Shown piece after piece: positions 26,882 through 37,500 of a stretch of 64,000 nucleotides of DNA. The stretch is from NCBI GenBank assembly GCA_034521495.1, contig JAXHMK010000007.1, positions 1 through 64,000 of the forward strand. Direction: 5' to 3'. The notes beneath the pieces are model-generated. The model was not told the DNA's origin. It made no database searches and was given only the letters and a program-made list of their open reading frames with translations. A program made the translations under genes and the position numbers. Each line of letters begins with the position of its first letter. Position 1 is the stretch's first letter. The stretch comes from Balneolaceae bacterium. GTDB taxonomy: Bacteria; Bacteroidota; Rhodothermia; Balneolales; Balneolaceae.

Positions 26882-29527
26882 ATGGAGAAATCAGTAAAAG
26901 AAAAGCACGTCTATACGTTTGGAGTTGGTTCAGCCGACGGAGATAGAACAATGAAGGAGCTTCTTGGAGGTAAAGGAGCTAATCTTGCAGAGATGTCCTC
27001 AATTGGATTGCCAGTACCACCCGGATTTACAATAACAACTGAAGCCTGTAACTACTACAGCAGCCATAATTCTCAATGGCCAAAAGGATTGAAAAGCCAG
27101 GTAAAGAAAGGGGTTGATTTCATTGAAAATATCATGAAAACATCATTTGGCGATTCTGAACATCCTCTGCTGCTGTCGGTTCGGTCGGGAGCTGCAGTTT
27201 CTATGCCCGGAATGATGGATACAGTTCTTAACCTGGGTTTAAACGATACAACAGTTGAAGCCCTTGCAAGCCACACGAATAATGAGAGATTTGCTTATGA
27301 CAGTTACCGCCGGTTTATCGATATGTTTGGTAACGTAGTGATGGGAATACCTCATGAGCAGTTTGAAACTGCATTAGAATCTCTTAAATCCAGCAAAGGA
27401 GTAGAACTGGACACTCAGCTGGATAAAAAAGATCTGAAAGAGCTTGTAAACCGATACAAAGCTGTTTATCGGAAAGCCACCGGTTATATGTTTCCTTCCG
27501 ACCCATTTGAGCAGTTAGAGTGGGCCATTAATGCCGTTTTTAAATCCTGGGACAGTGAACGCGCTATTAAGTATCGGCGAATTAACCACATTACCGGCCT
27601 TCTTGGGACCGGGGTAAATGTACAGGCGATGGTGTATGGCAATATGGGCGATGATTGTGCCACAGGTGTCTGTTTTACCCGTAATCCATCAACGGGAGAA
27701 AATAAACTCTATGGTGAGTTTCTGATGAATGCACAGGGCGAAGATGTGGTAGCTGGAATTCGTACTCCAAGAGATATCAATGAATTGATGGAAGTAATGC
27801 CCAAAGTGTATGAAGAACTTCTGAACTGGGGCAAGAAACTGGAGGGTCATTACGGAAATATGCAGGATATTGAGTTTACTATTCAACGAGGTACACTTTA
27901 CATCCTCCAGACACGAAATGGCAAACGAACCGGGCATTCCGCCATAAGAATTGCCACAGATATGGTTCAGGAAGGTTTGATTGATAGAAAACACGCAGTT
28001 AAAAACCTGGTTGAGCCGAACCACCTGGATCAGCTTCTACACCCGCAAATAGATAATGACAGTGTAAAAGAGGATTCGATTATTGGTGTTGGCCTTGCAG
28101 CATCTCCGGGGGCCGCAGTGGGTAAAGTGGTATTTGATTCTGAAAAGGCTGAAGAAGCTGCCCAAAATGGTGACCCTGTTATTTTGGTACGTATTGAAAC
28201 AAGTCCGGAAGATGTTGGGGGAATGTCTGCTGCTGAAGGTATTTTAACATCACGCGGGGGTATGACCAGCCACGCTGCCGTAGTAGCCAGGGGATGGGGC
28301 AAACCGTGTGTGGCCGGTTGTAGTGATATCATCATCGATTATGACAACCAATCCTTCACCAATGGGAAAGTTACACTTCATGAGGGCGACTGGATATCTA
28401 TTGACGGTGCCCGGGGAACTGTTATTGAAGGACAAAAAGATGTGATTAAGCCTGAACTGGATGATAATTATAAGATGTTTATGCGATGGGTTGATCAGTT
28501 CAGAGATATGAACGTTCGAACGAACGCCGATAACTCTGAAGATGCAACTCGGGCAAGGGAGTTTGGAGCGGAAGGGATTGGCCTTTGCCGAACGGAGCAT
28601 ATGTTTTTTGGCGAAGATAGGATACGAGCTATTCGAAGAATGATTATTTCCGATAGTTTTGAAGAACGTAAAGATGCGTTATCAACTCTGTTACCTTATC
28701 AAAAAGCCGACTTTAAGGAGATATTTAAAGCTATGGATAAACTTCCTGTTACAGTTCGTCTGCTTGATCCTCCGCTGCATGAATTTTTACCGGAAGAAAA
28801 AGAAGAGATTGAGACTGTAGCGAATGAATTGGGTATAAAGCCGTCTGCGTTTGCTCAGAAAGTTCGCTCACTTCGGGAATTCAATCCAATGCTGGGGCAT
28901 CGTGGTTGCAGGCTTGGAATTACATATCCCGAAATTACCCAGATGCAAACACGGGCTATTCTTGAAGCGGCTATTGAACTAAAAAGAGAAGGGTATACTC
29001 TTACCCCGGAGATTATGATTCCGCTTGTAGGTACGTCACAGGAGTTCAGAAGTCAAAAACTTGTCATAGACAATACAGCAGAAGACGTATTTGTTGAGAT
29101 GGATGAAACCATTGAGTATAAAGTTGGAACCATGATTGAAATTCCAAGAGCAGCACTTGTTGCCGGACAAATTGCAAAAGATGCCGAGTTTTTCTCATTC
29201 GGAACGAATGATTTAACTCAAATGACATTCGGTTACAGTCGTGATGATGCCGGTAAGTTTCTTGGTGAATACCTGAAAGAGGGAATTCTGCAGGAAGATC
29301 CGTTCCAGGTACTGGATACGGAAGGGGTTGGTCAATTGGTAGAAATGGCAACGAAAAAAGGACGCGAACAAAAACCGGATCTGAAGGTTGGAATTTGCGG
29401 CGAGCATGGTGGTGAACCACATAGTGTTACATTCTGCTATCAGCAAGGATTGAATTATGTATCCTGCTCCCCCTTCCGCGTGCCTATTGCACGGTTGGCA
29501 GCAGCCCAGGCAGCTTTAAATGTTTAG
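26882..29527 (+). CDS. ppdK: Pyruvate, phosphate dikinase
   Basis: PPDK interconverts PEP + AMP + PPi and pyruvate + ATP + Pi. The 881-residue product has the N-terminal nucleotide-binding domain ([12 protein letters not shown]), the swivelling phosphohistidine domain with catalytic His464 in [13 protein letters not shown], and the C-terminal PEP barrel with [16 protein letters not shown] and the catalytic Cys839 in [11 protein letters not shown] choose the ATG at 26882 because an AGGTG ribosome-binding site lies just ahead of it; the GTG at 26873 is part of that site. It fits with the PPi-type phosphofructokinase upstream. Confidence 0.97.
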   Translation: MEKSVKEKHVYTFGVGSADGDRTMKELLGGKGANLAEMSSIGLPVPPGFTITTEACNYYSSHNSQWPKGLKSQVKKGVDFIENIMKTSFGDSEHPLLLSVRSGAAVSMPGMMDTVLNLGLNDTTVEALASHTNNERFAYDSYRRFIDMFGNVVMGIPHEQFETALESLKSSKGVELDTQLDKKDLKELVNRYKAVYRKATGYMFPSDPFEQLEWAINAVFKSWDSERAIKYRRINHITGLLGTGVNVQAMVYGNMGDDCATGVCFTRNPSTGENKLYGEFLMNAQGEDVVAGIRTPRDINELMEVMPKVYEELLNWGKKLEGHYGNMQDIEFTIQRGTLYILQTRNGKRTGHSAIRIATDMVQEGLIDRKHAVKNLVEPNHLDQLLHPQIDNDSVKEDSIIGVGLAASPGAAVGKVVFDSEKAEEAAQNGDPVILVRIETSPEDVGGMSAAEGILTSRGGMTSHAAVVARGWGKPCVAGCSDIIIDYDNQSFTNGKVTLHEGDWISIDGARGTVIEGQKDVIKPELDDNYKMFMRWVDQFRDMNVRTNADNSEDATRAREFGAEGIGLCRTEHMFFGEDRIRAIRRMIISDSFEERKDALSTLLPYQKADFKEIFKAMDKLPVTVRLLDPPLHEFLPEEKEEIETVANELGIKPSAFAQKVRSLREFNPMLGHRGCRLGITYPEITQMQTRAILEAAIELKREGYTLTPEIMIPLVGTSQEFRSQKLVIDNTAEDVFVEMDETIEYKVGTMIEIPRAALVAGQIAKDAEFFSFGTNDLTQMTFGYSRDDAGKFLGEYLKEGILQEDPFQVLDTEGVGQLVEMATKKGREQKPDLKVGICGEHGGEPHSVTFCYQQGLNYVSCSPFRVPIARLAAAQAALNV

Positions 29528-29647
29528 AAGTTAATTTTGTATATATTTCTCTTTTAAAGATTGGGTTTTTTGATTTACTATATTCCGAATTGTTTACGAT
29601 ACCAACAATTCCTAATTTTGTGCTTAAAAATTACACCGAGGTAATTG

Positions 29648-30196
29648 TTGGAACAAGCCAAAATCATGTCGGAAGAAGATGTCAATCGCACATACCTGCG
29701 ATTCGCACATCAATTTCTGGAGCCTCATGACAATCCATCTGAGCCTGCAGTGATTGGAATGCAAACAAGGGGTGTATACATCGGGCGCCGAATTGTAAAT
29801 ATTATTGAAAATATCATTGGCACTAAACCCGATTTTGGAGTACTTGACGTTACATTTTACCGGGATGATTTCCGTTCCAAGCTCAAAATGCCGGAAGTAA
29901 AAGTGACCGAGATTCCATTCGACCTGTACAACAGGGATGTTATACTGGTGGACGACGTACTCTACACCGGCCGGACAGTTCGCTCTGCGATGGATGCCCT
30001 GATGGATTATGGGCGGCCGAGAAGCATTAAATTTTGTTGCATGATTGATCGCGGGCACCGGGAACTTCCAATCCGGTCAGATTATGTTGGTTTAACAATT
30101 CCTACCCATGCCGATGAAGAAGTACAGGTGAAAGTAAAAGAGTTGGATGGAGAAGATGCCGTGTATGTAGTGAAAGGAAGGGGGCTGGATGACTGA
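29648..30196 (+). CDS. pyrR: Bifunctional pyrimidine regulator/uracil phosphoribosyltransferase PyrR
   Basis: PyrR is a phosphoribosyltransferase-fold protein that in Firmicutes binds pyr mRNA to attenuate transcription and has weak UPRTase activity. The 182-residue product has the PRPP loop VILVDDVLYTGRTVRSA, GMQTRGVYIGRR and RGHRELPIRSDYVG, all typical. Family members start M(E/Q)xAxIM, which matches the TTG at 29648 (then EQAKIM); TTG 29645 and ATG 29666 are the alternatives. I see no PyrR-type antiterminator leader upstream. It overlaps pyrB by 8 bp, so the two are translationally coupled. Confidence 0.92.
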   Translation: MEQAKIMSEEDVNRTYLRFAHQFLEPHDNPSEPAVIGMQTRGVYIGRRIVNIIENIIGTKPDFGVLDVTFYRDDFRSKLKMPEVKVTEIPFDLYNRDVILVDDVLYTGRTVRSAMDALMDYGRPRSIKFCCMIDRGHRELPIRSDYVGLTIPTHADEEVQVKVKELDGEDAVYVVKGRGLDD

Positions 30197-31136
30197 AACC
30201 GCAGATTATAGCTTCAATAAAAAGCATCTTCTGGGTTTAGCAGATTATTCAAAAGAGGATATTGAATATATTCTCGAACAATCCAAAACATTTCGTGAGG
30301 TTTTAGACCGGCCGGTCCCCAAAGTACCCACCCTTCGAGATAAAACAATTGTTAATCTGTTTTACGAGAACAGTACACGGACCCGCTTATCCTTTGAACT
30401 CGCCCAAAAAAGAATGGGCGCTGATGTGATCAATTTCTCGAGGGGAACATCCAGTACAAGGAAGGGAGAATCTCTCAAAGATACTATTCGCAATATCAGC
30501 TCAATGAAGATTGATATGGTAGTTGTTCGTCACGAAAGTCCCGGTGTTCCCCATTTTTTAACCAGGTGTGTGGATGCAGCTATACTCAATGCTGGCGATG
30601 GTGCCCATGAACATCCCACCCAGGCACTTCTTGATATGTTTACAATACAGGAGGAGTTGAAAGGGGTAAAAGGAAAAAAAATCGCTATAATCGGGGATAT
30701 AGCACACAGCCGTGTGGTTCGGTCGAATATTATTGGCATGAAAAAACTGGGTGCAGAGGTTACTATTTGCGGTCCGAAATCATTAATGCCCAACTATGTA
30801 GATGCACTTGAAGCAAATGTATCATACAATCTTGAAGAGACACTGGCTTGGTGTGATGTTGCAATGGCTTTGCGTATACAGTTAGAGAGAATTGAAGGTG
30901 CCACGGACCTGTTTCCGAGTTTGCGGGAATACCACCAGTTATTCGGAATAAAAATGGCACACCTTGAAAAATATCCGCAATTCACAGTAATGCATCCCGG
31001 TCCGATTAATCGAGGGGTAGAGATGGAGAGCGAAGTTGCGGATAGTGACAGGGCCGTAATATTAGACCAGGTTACGAACGGGCTCGCGGTCAGAATGGCC
31101 ATTCTTTACTTGCTGAGCGGCGGGGTTCGGATCTAA
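30189..31136 (+). CDS. pyrB: Aspartate carbamoyltransferase catalytic subunit
   Basis: PyrB joins carbamoyl phosphate and aspartate, the first committed pyrimidine step. The 315-residue product has the carbamoyl-phosphate loop FYENSTRTR (STRTR at 62-66), the 80s loop SSTRKGESLKDT, RHESPGVPHFL, GDGAHEHPTQALLD and the C-terminal HPGPINRGVE. No pyrI regulatory subunit is adjacent, consistent with the PyrR-linked class. It overlaps pyrR, so regulation is probably shared. Confidence 0.97.
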   Translation: MTETADYSFNKKHLLGLADYSKEDIEYILEQSKTFREVLDRPVPKVPTLRDKTIVNLFYENSTRTRLSFELAQKRMGADVINFSRGTSSTRKGESLKDTIRNISSMKIDMVVVRHESPGVPHFLTRCVDAAILNAGDGAHEHPTQALLDMFTIQEELKGVKGKKIAIIGDIAHSRVVRSNIIGMKKLGAEVTICGPKSLMPNYVDALEANVSYNLEETLAWCDVAMALRIQLERIEGATDLFPSLREYHQLFGIKMAHLEKYPQFTVMHPGPINRGVEMESEVADSDRAVILDQVTNGLAVRMAILYLLSGGVRI

Positions 31137-31233
31137 AAGGACCTTAATTCATAACAATCGTAAAATTCCGCAGGATCCTTTCGAACGATTTTTTGATTTA
31201 AAACGTAGAAAAACTCTGTAGAAGTTCTTATTT

Positions 31234-31264
31234 TGACTGTCATTCAAAATTTGACCATTAGTCA
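31234..31264. promoter_or_regulatory. Probable TetR operator overlapping the tetR start region
   Basis: A 31-bp inverted repeat: outer arms TGACT (31234-31238) and AGTCA (31260-31264), inner arms TCAAA (31244-31248) and TTTGA (31250-31254), centred on A31249. It ends 3 bp before the tetR ATG. Position and symmetry fit binding of TetR dimers and autorepression of the whole efflux operon. Confidence 0.6.
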
Positions 31265-31267
31265 TAT

Positions 31268-31945
31268 ATGGAAAAAAAACTCACCCGGAAAGAGCGTGAA
31301 CGCCGAGCACGAAAAGAGCTTATTATTGATGTGACCGAGAAGATCATCGAGGAGCGTGGTTTCGAAAATATCACGATGGATGAGATCGCAGAAAAAGCCG
31401 AAATGGGTAAAGGTTCTCTCTATCTGTATTTCAAAAACAAGAATTCTATATTTTTAGCAATCTGTAATCGGGGATCCCAGATTTTAAACCAGGCGATGAG
31501 CCGGGTTATAGCAGAAGATATTACGGGGTTAGAAATGGTTGAGAAACTGGGTCAGGCTTATTTTCAATTTATTACTGATAACCCATTGTATTTTAACGCT
31601 TTTAATTATTACGAGGGTTTGCGAAATCGCGATGCTTTGCCTGACGGTCCCATGGCGGATAAGTGTGAAGAAAATGCTCGACAGGCGATGACATATATCG
31701 TGCGTTCGCTACAAATTGGGATGCAGGATGGCAGTATCGATTCTTCATTTGATCCCAAGCAACTCGGCCTGATTATTTGGGGTGCATCCAAAGGAATTGT
31801 TCATATGGCTTTTATGAAACAAAAAGAGGAGCACATAGCCGTTCTTGATGATATTGATTTTAACCTCGAATCACTTATAGAAACTTTTATGCAGTTGGTT
31901 GGGCAGGGAATGAAAAATTATGACTACCAGTCAAAAAATGTGTAA
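31268..31945 (+). CDS. TetR/AcrR-family transcriptional regulator
   Basis: A 225-residue repressor with an N-terminal TetR helix-turn-helix (about residues 12-60: IIEERGFENITMDEIAEKAEMGKGSLYLYFKNKNSIF) and a helical C-terminal ligand-binding domain. It is the first gene of tetR-tolC-MFP-RND, all on one strand with short gaps, and an inverted repeat lies directly at its start. It therefore most likely represses the pump and itself, with release by a substrate of the pump. The ligand cannot be deduced. Confidence 0.92.
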   Translation: MEKKLTRKERERRARKELIIDVTEKIIEERGFENITMDEIAEKAEMGKGSLYLYFKNKNSIFLAICNRGSQILNQAMSRVIAEDITGLEMVEKLGQAYFQFITDNPLYFNAFNYYEGLRNRDALPDGPMADKCEENARQAMTYIVRSLQIGMQDGSIDSSFDPKQLGLIIWGASKGIVHMAFMKQKEEHIAVLDDIDFNLESLIETFMQLVGQGMKNYDYQSKNV

Positions 31946-32006
31946 CAAAGAAAATATACGTACGTAGCAAGTATCTGTTTTAAATAAGATTTCGAAGAAA
32001 AAGGAA

Positions 32007-33482
32007 ATGCAGCTAAAAAAGACTCAGCTATCAATACTTTTAATGATCATTCTGATCCTTTGTCCGGGGACTTATCAGGCGGTTTTTTCACAAGATGTTC
32101 AGGTGGAATTACCTGAGAGTAATAAACTCACCATAGATCAGGTCATTAAACTGTCGGTTGTGAATAACCCGGAAGTAAAGCGTGCAATTCTATCGGTAGA
32201 AAATGCCGATGAACAGGTGAAGATAGCCTGGAGCGAAGTTCTGCCGGATGTGACAAGTTCAGCCACATTTACCCGCAATATTGAAATACCGGTCAACTTT
32301 GTACCCGCTACATTTTTCGATCCCAATGCAGACCCGGATGAACTGGTACCCCTTCAATTCGGTACAGATAACAACTGGCAGGGTGGATTCACGGTTTCGC
32401 AAAATATTTTTCGGGGTGAGGCTATAGTAGGAATCAGCAGTTCCAGTGTCTTTAAATCTGTGCAGGAGGAAGCTCTGCGTTCAACTGTTCAGCAAATTAT
32501 CACGCAGTCGAGAAAGTCATTTCATGCGGTTCTTATTGCTGAAGAGCAGTTGAGATTGCAGGAAGCGACAATCAGCCGAATTGAAGAAAATCTCGAAGAA
32601 AACCGATCCAGATATGAGGCCGGCCTCATAGAAGAGTACGATGTGCTTCGGCTTGAAGTGCAATTGGCAAACCAAAAACCACAATTGAAAGATGCTCAAC
32701 TGGCTGTTGAAGAAGCTCACCGAAACTTAAAAGAGGTGATGGCTCTGCCGCTTGATATGCCGCTGGAGATAGTGGGCAGTTTAAGTGAATATCGAATCAA
32801 CAATCCATCAGAAGATGGAAATAAAAATGAGAACATCTATAATCTTGTAAAAGCTACACCACTTCCAATGTTATCTGAAGAGGAAGCCCTGGATGTGATG
32901 CGCGGCAAGCGCGGTGATTTGCGTGTGCTGGATGTGCAGCAGAGCCTGAAAGACCGGGAAATCAGAGCAATTAAGAGCCGGTTTTTGCCAACTATTACTG
33001 CAGATTACAACCTTCAATGGACGGCAGCTCAGCCGGGATCACCCAGGCCGTTTGAAAATGCTGTAAGATTTCAAACGCTGATGGTTAACGTAACGGTTCC
33101 CCTATTTACCGGATTTGAGAGAATGGCGAATCTGAACGTTGCAAAGATTGAAAAAAGAGATCTTATGGTTCAGGAGTGGGCGACAGAGAAAACGGCCCTC
33201 AACGAGTATGAGACAAATTTAGAGCGTCTTAGAAATCTTGAAGAGACAGCCAACGCACGAAGACAAGCAGTGGAACAGGCCCAGCGAGGATATGAGATTG
33301 CCGAGAATCGATACAAGAACGGAGTGGGGTCGCAGCTTGAAGTGACCGAGGCAGAACTTCAGGTACGCGAAGCTGAACTAAATTATGCACTCTCAGTGGC
33401 TGATTATCTGAATACCAAGGCCGATTTTGATTTGGCTATCGGAATGGTGCCCATGATCGATGAAACTGAATACGAATTTTAA
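32007..33482 (+). CDS. TolC-family outer-membrane efflux channel
   Basis: A 491-residue outer-membrane factor of the TolC family. A signal peptide ends near AVFSQ. Two repeated helical-hairpin halves are visible: NKLTIDQVIKLSVVNNPEVKRAILSVENADEQVKIAWSEVLP opening the first and RKQAV.. / RGYEIAENRYKNGVGSQLEVTEAELQVREAELNYALSVADY closing the second. It supplies the outer-membrane exit duct for the pump encoded by the next two genes, 20 bp downstream. Confidence 0.92.
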   Translation: MQLKKTQLSILLMIILILCPGTYQAVFSQDVQVELPESNKLTIDQVIKLSVVNNPEVKRAILSVENADEQVKIAWSEVLPDVTSSATFTRNIEIPVNFVPATFFDPNADPDELVPLQFGTDNNWQGGFTVSQNIFRGEAIVGISSSSVFKSVQEEALRSTVQQIITQSRKSFHAVLIAEEQLRLQEATISRIEENLEENRSRYEAGLIEEYDVLRLEVQLANQKPQLKDAQLAVEEAHRNLKEVMALPLDMPLEIVGSLSEYRINNPSEDGNKNENIYNLVKATPLPMLSEEEALDVMRGKRGDLRVLDVQQSLKDREIRAIKSRFLPTITADYNLQWTAAQPGSPRPFENAVRFQTLMVNVTVPLFTGFERMANLNVAKIEKRDLMVQEWATEKTALNEYETNLERLRNLEETANARRQAVEQAQRGYEIAENRYKNGVGSQLEVTEAELQVREAELNYALSVADYLNTKADFDLAIGMVPMIDETEYEF

Positions 33483-33502
33483 ACGGATAAAAAATTAACA
33501 AT

Positions 33503-34588
33503 ATGAAAATTCAAAGAATAGCAGCAGTGCTTCTTGTACTCGCCCTTTTCAATGCCTGCGGGATGGAAACTGCTGAGGTTGAGCAGGCGGTGAAAACAGT
33601 AAATGTGGAAACCAAGCAAGCAGAGCCGGAAACCTTTGAGAGTTACTTGCGGCAAGTCGGTACCGTCAGCACAAATCGCGATGTTCAGGTTTCTGCGGAG
33701 GTTAGCGGGCGTATTGTAAACCTCAACAAAGAGGAGGGCGACGATGTGCGGGAAGGTGAAACGGTTATAAAAGTAGATGACCGAAAATTGCAGCAGGAGT
33801 TGAACCGATTGCAGGCAACAACATCTCAGTCAAGAGAAAATTACGAGCGACTGAAACGATTGTATGAAGAACAGGATATCGGTTCTGAGATCGATTATTT
33901 GAATGCAAAATATACGTATGAACAGAATCTGGCGGCGCTGGAATCTTTACGGATTGATCTGGAAAATAGTTCCATCTCTGCGCCTTTTACAGGAGTTGTT
34001 GAGACTGTATTTACAGAAGTGGGCGAGATGGTTTCGCCCGGAACTCCTGTTTTTCGCCTGATCAGCAGTGAGAGTAAAAAGGTAGAACTTGGGGTTCCCG
34101 CAAGATATGCCAATTCAGTGGATTTGGGTGATGAGGCTGAGGTTTGGTTTGATTTTGACGCCGAAACCCGATACCAACTGCCGGTTACACTCATTGGAAA
34201 TACAATCAACCCAACAAACCGGACATTTGCCGTTGAAATTGATCTGCCTGCAGAGCTTAACCAGGTAAAAATTGATATGATTGCCAATGTACGGCTTCGA
34301 ATCGAAAGAATTGAAGATGCTATTGTAGTCGGCGAAGAGTATGTATTCCAGAAAAGCGGAAACAATGTAGTGTATGTAACCGGCCAAGACGAGGAGGGTA
34401 ACCCCATTGCTGTAGAACGGGTTGTAAGTTTGGGTTCGGCTTATGGAAATAATGTTGTGATTCGAGACGGCCTTGCCGCGGGTGAAGATTTAGTAACTGT
34501 AGGAGCTTCGTATCTGCAGGACGGCTCCAGGATTGTAATTGTTGAAGAGGAGCAGTCTGAAATGGTTGCCGAACAAGAAAGTGAATAA
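33503..34588 (+). CDS. RND efflux periplasmic adaptor (membrane fusion lipoprotein)
   Basis: HlyD/AcrA-type adaptor, 361 residues, lipid-anchored through Cys19 in lipobox LFNAC. The lipoyl halves (VSAEVSGRIVNLNKEEGDDVREGETVIKVD and SAPFTGVVETVFTEVGEMVSPGTPVFRL) flank a coiled-coil hairpin at about residues 90-150, followed by beta-barrel and membrane-proximal domains. It bridges the TolC channel and the RND pump. An acidic C-terminal tail follows. Confidence 0.94.
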   Translation: MKIQRIAAVLLVLALFNACGMETAEVEQAVKTVNVETKQAEPETFESYLRQVGTVSTNRDVQVSAEVSGRIVNLNKEEGDDVREGETVIKVDDRKLQQELNRLQATTSQSRENYERLKRLYEEQDIGSEIDYLNAKYTYEQNLAALESLRIDLENSSISAPFTGVVETVFTEVGEMVSPGTPVFRLISSESKKVELGVPARYANSVDLGDEAEVWFDFDAETRYQLPVTLIGNTINPTNRTFAVEIDLPAELNQVKIDMIANVRLRIERIEDAIVVGEEYVFQKSGNNVVYVTGQDEEGNPIAVERVVSLGSAYGNNVVIRDGLAAGEDLVTVGASYLQDGSRIVIVEEEQSEMVAEQESE

Positions 34589-34597
34589 AATTTAGTC

Positions 34598-37500
34598 ATG
34601 AGCAAAGATCAATTCAATAGTCCTATTAAAAAGACAACGGCTCCGGCAGAAGACCGCAAAGAGTTTGGGCTGAGTTCATTTTCCATCAACAACAGAGTAA
34701 GTGTTCTTGTAATGGTGGTTCTGATTGCCATTTTGGGAGTTCAGTCGTATATGTCCATCCCGAAAGAGGCTCAGCCGGATATTACCATTCCGAATATCAT
34801 TGTAATTACGCTCTATCCCGGGGTGAGCCCTGTGGATATGGAGAGTTTAATCACCCGGAAACTTGAAGAGGAGCTTGGGACTATCTCTGATATAAAGGAG
34901 ATGACATCCACTACTACGGAGGGATATTCAAGCATCAACCTGGAGTTCAATACAGATGTAAATATTGATGAAGCGCTCCAAAAGGTTCGGGAAAAAGTGG
35001 ATTTGGCAAAACCGGAACTGCCGTCTGCGGCCGAAGATCCGATGATACAGGAGATTAACGTTTCCGAATTCCCGATTATGCAGGTGAATGTATCGGGGGC
35101 GTACGGGCTTGATGATTTGAAGATTGTAGCCGAAGATCTGCAGGATCGGATTGAAATGATACCACAGGTACTGGAAGTTAACCTGGCCGGGGGAATTGAG
35201 AAAGAGGTGCAGGTGAATGTTGATCTCCAGATGCTCAAATATTACGGAGTGTCGATGGGAGATATTATTTTGGCCATTCAGAATGAGAATGTAACCATTC
35301 CCGCAGGTGCTATAGACGTGGGCTCCAAGAAGTTCCTGATGCGGGTTCCGGGTGAATATGACAGTCCGTCACCGATTGAAGATATAGTAATTGATGCCCC
35401 CAATGACGCCCCAATTTACATCAGGGACGTGGCAGATGTTAGGTTCACTCAAAAAGAAAGAGAATCATATGCATATCTGAACGGCGACCCGGTTATCACA
35501 CTCTCTGTAACCAAGCGAACGGGAACCAATATTATTGAGGCTGCACAAAGTGTGCGGAATATTATTGATGAACAACTCCCGGGTATGCCTCCCACTACGA
35601 ATGTAAAGGTTACATCTGATATGAGTGAGGAGATAAACATGATGGTGAGCAGCCTGGAGAATAATATTATATCCGGCCTTATTCTTGTGATTGGAGTTCT
35701 GCTCTTTTTCCTTGGTGTTCGGAATGCTTCATTTGTGGGGATATCCATTCCGTTGTCTATGTTTATCTCATTCATCGTCCTCCAGGCCGCGGGAATTACC
35801 ATGAACATGATTGTGCTCTTTTCACTGATTCTTGCACTGGGGATGCTGGTGGATAATGCTATTGTAGTGGTGGAAAATATTTTCCGTTACCTCGAAGAGG
35901 GATACGATAATATTGAGGCGGCAAAAAAAGGGACCGGAGAGGTAGCCATGCCCATAATTTCGGGCACGTCAACAACTCTTGCTGCCTTTCTTCCGATAGC
36001 TTTTTGGCCGGGAATTGTGGGCGATTTTATGTCGTACCTGCCAATTACTCTTATCATTACTTTGAGTAGTTCGCTTTTTGTTGGGTTGGTGATCAATCCT
36101 GTGCTGTGTGCTGTTTTTATGGAGTTGGAAACGGACGAGAAACGCAGAAAACCATCCATTACCAGGAAAGGGAAGTGGGCACTCAATATTGCTGGTATTA
36201 TTCTTCTCGGTTTTCTTTTGATGGGAAACCCAAATTTTTGGGGAATGATGATTGTTTTAGGAGCACTTCTGTTTCTCAGTTTTAAATTTTTTATGAAACC
36301 GGTGGGCCTCTGGTGGCAGGAAAAGGGGTTGAAACGGGTTCTTACCTACTATGAATCTACATTAAAATGGTCGCTCAAACATCGTTTTAAAGTATTTGGA
36401 ATTTCAGTCTTAGTGTTGATATCGAGCTTTGTGGTTTTCGGAGTTTTTAACCAGGGAGTTGAATTTTTTCCTGAAGACATCCCACCAAAAAGAGCCTATG
36501 TTCAGATAGAAACTCCAGCCGGAACCAATGTAGAATTTACAAGGGATATAGCTGAAGAACTGGAAAGCCGTTTGAGTCAACTTGATAACTATGCGGATGT
36601 AGAAACTGTTGTAAATACACCCGGCTCACCCGTATCAAGTGGAATGGAAATGGGTGGAGGAAATACCTCCAACAGGGGAACCATTGCTCTCAGTTTTGTA
36701 GACTACAATGAACGAGTGGGAAGTACATTTGATGCGATTGAGCAACTTCGCGAAATTCTGCCCAAAGGAATTGCGGGGGCCGAAATAACTGTAGAAAGAC
36801 AACAAAATGGTCCTCCAACCGGGAAACCGATAAATCTTGAAATAGCTGGACAAGATCTTGAACAACTCGACAGTATCTCCCGGGAGATACTGTCGATCCT
36901 GGAAAACGATCCGATCTACGGAAAGCTCGATGGACTCGAAACAGATCAGCCTGAGGCGCGACCTCAAACCAGGATTACGGTAGATCGTGAAAAAGCAGCT
37001 ATTTACGGAGTAAACACCAACGATGTTGGAAATACCATCCGACAGGCTATAAATGGTGTTGAAGCCTCTCAGTATAGAGAAGGCAATGACGAATATGATA
37101 TTACCGTACGCCTTGCTGAGAGGTACAGGGAAGATTTAAGCACGTTGAATAATTTAACAGTGATGGGAGAAGAGGGGCGGCAGATTCCACTTTCTGAAAT
37201 TGCAAACTGGCATGTTGAAGAGGGCTACGGAGGTATCAACCGAATTGATCAGAATCGGGTTGTTTCTGTACAGGCTGATGTTCGAAGTAACTACAATAGT
37301 AACGCCGTACTTGCAGAAGCCCAGCAGTTACTGGCACCTCATCTGCAGGAGCTGCCTGAGGGCGTAACAACACGCTGGACAGGCCAAAACCAGGAACAGG
37401 ATGAAGCCCAGGAATTTTTGACCAATGCATTTTTCATTGCACTGGCACTGATGGCGTTCATTCTCATTTCTCAGTTTAACTCAATTTCCAAACCGTTTAT

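Noticed and set aside
29528..29647. PyrR-dependent attenuator leader before pyrR
   Set aside because: I looked for the PyrR-binding loop and antiterminator/terminator pair and found neither; the leader is short and AT-rich.
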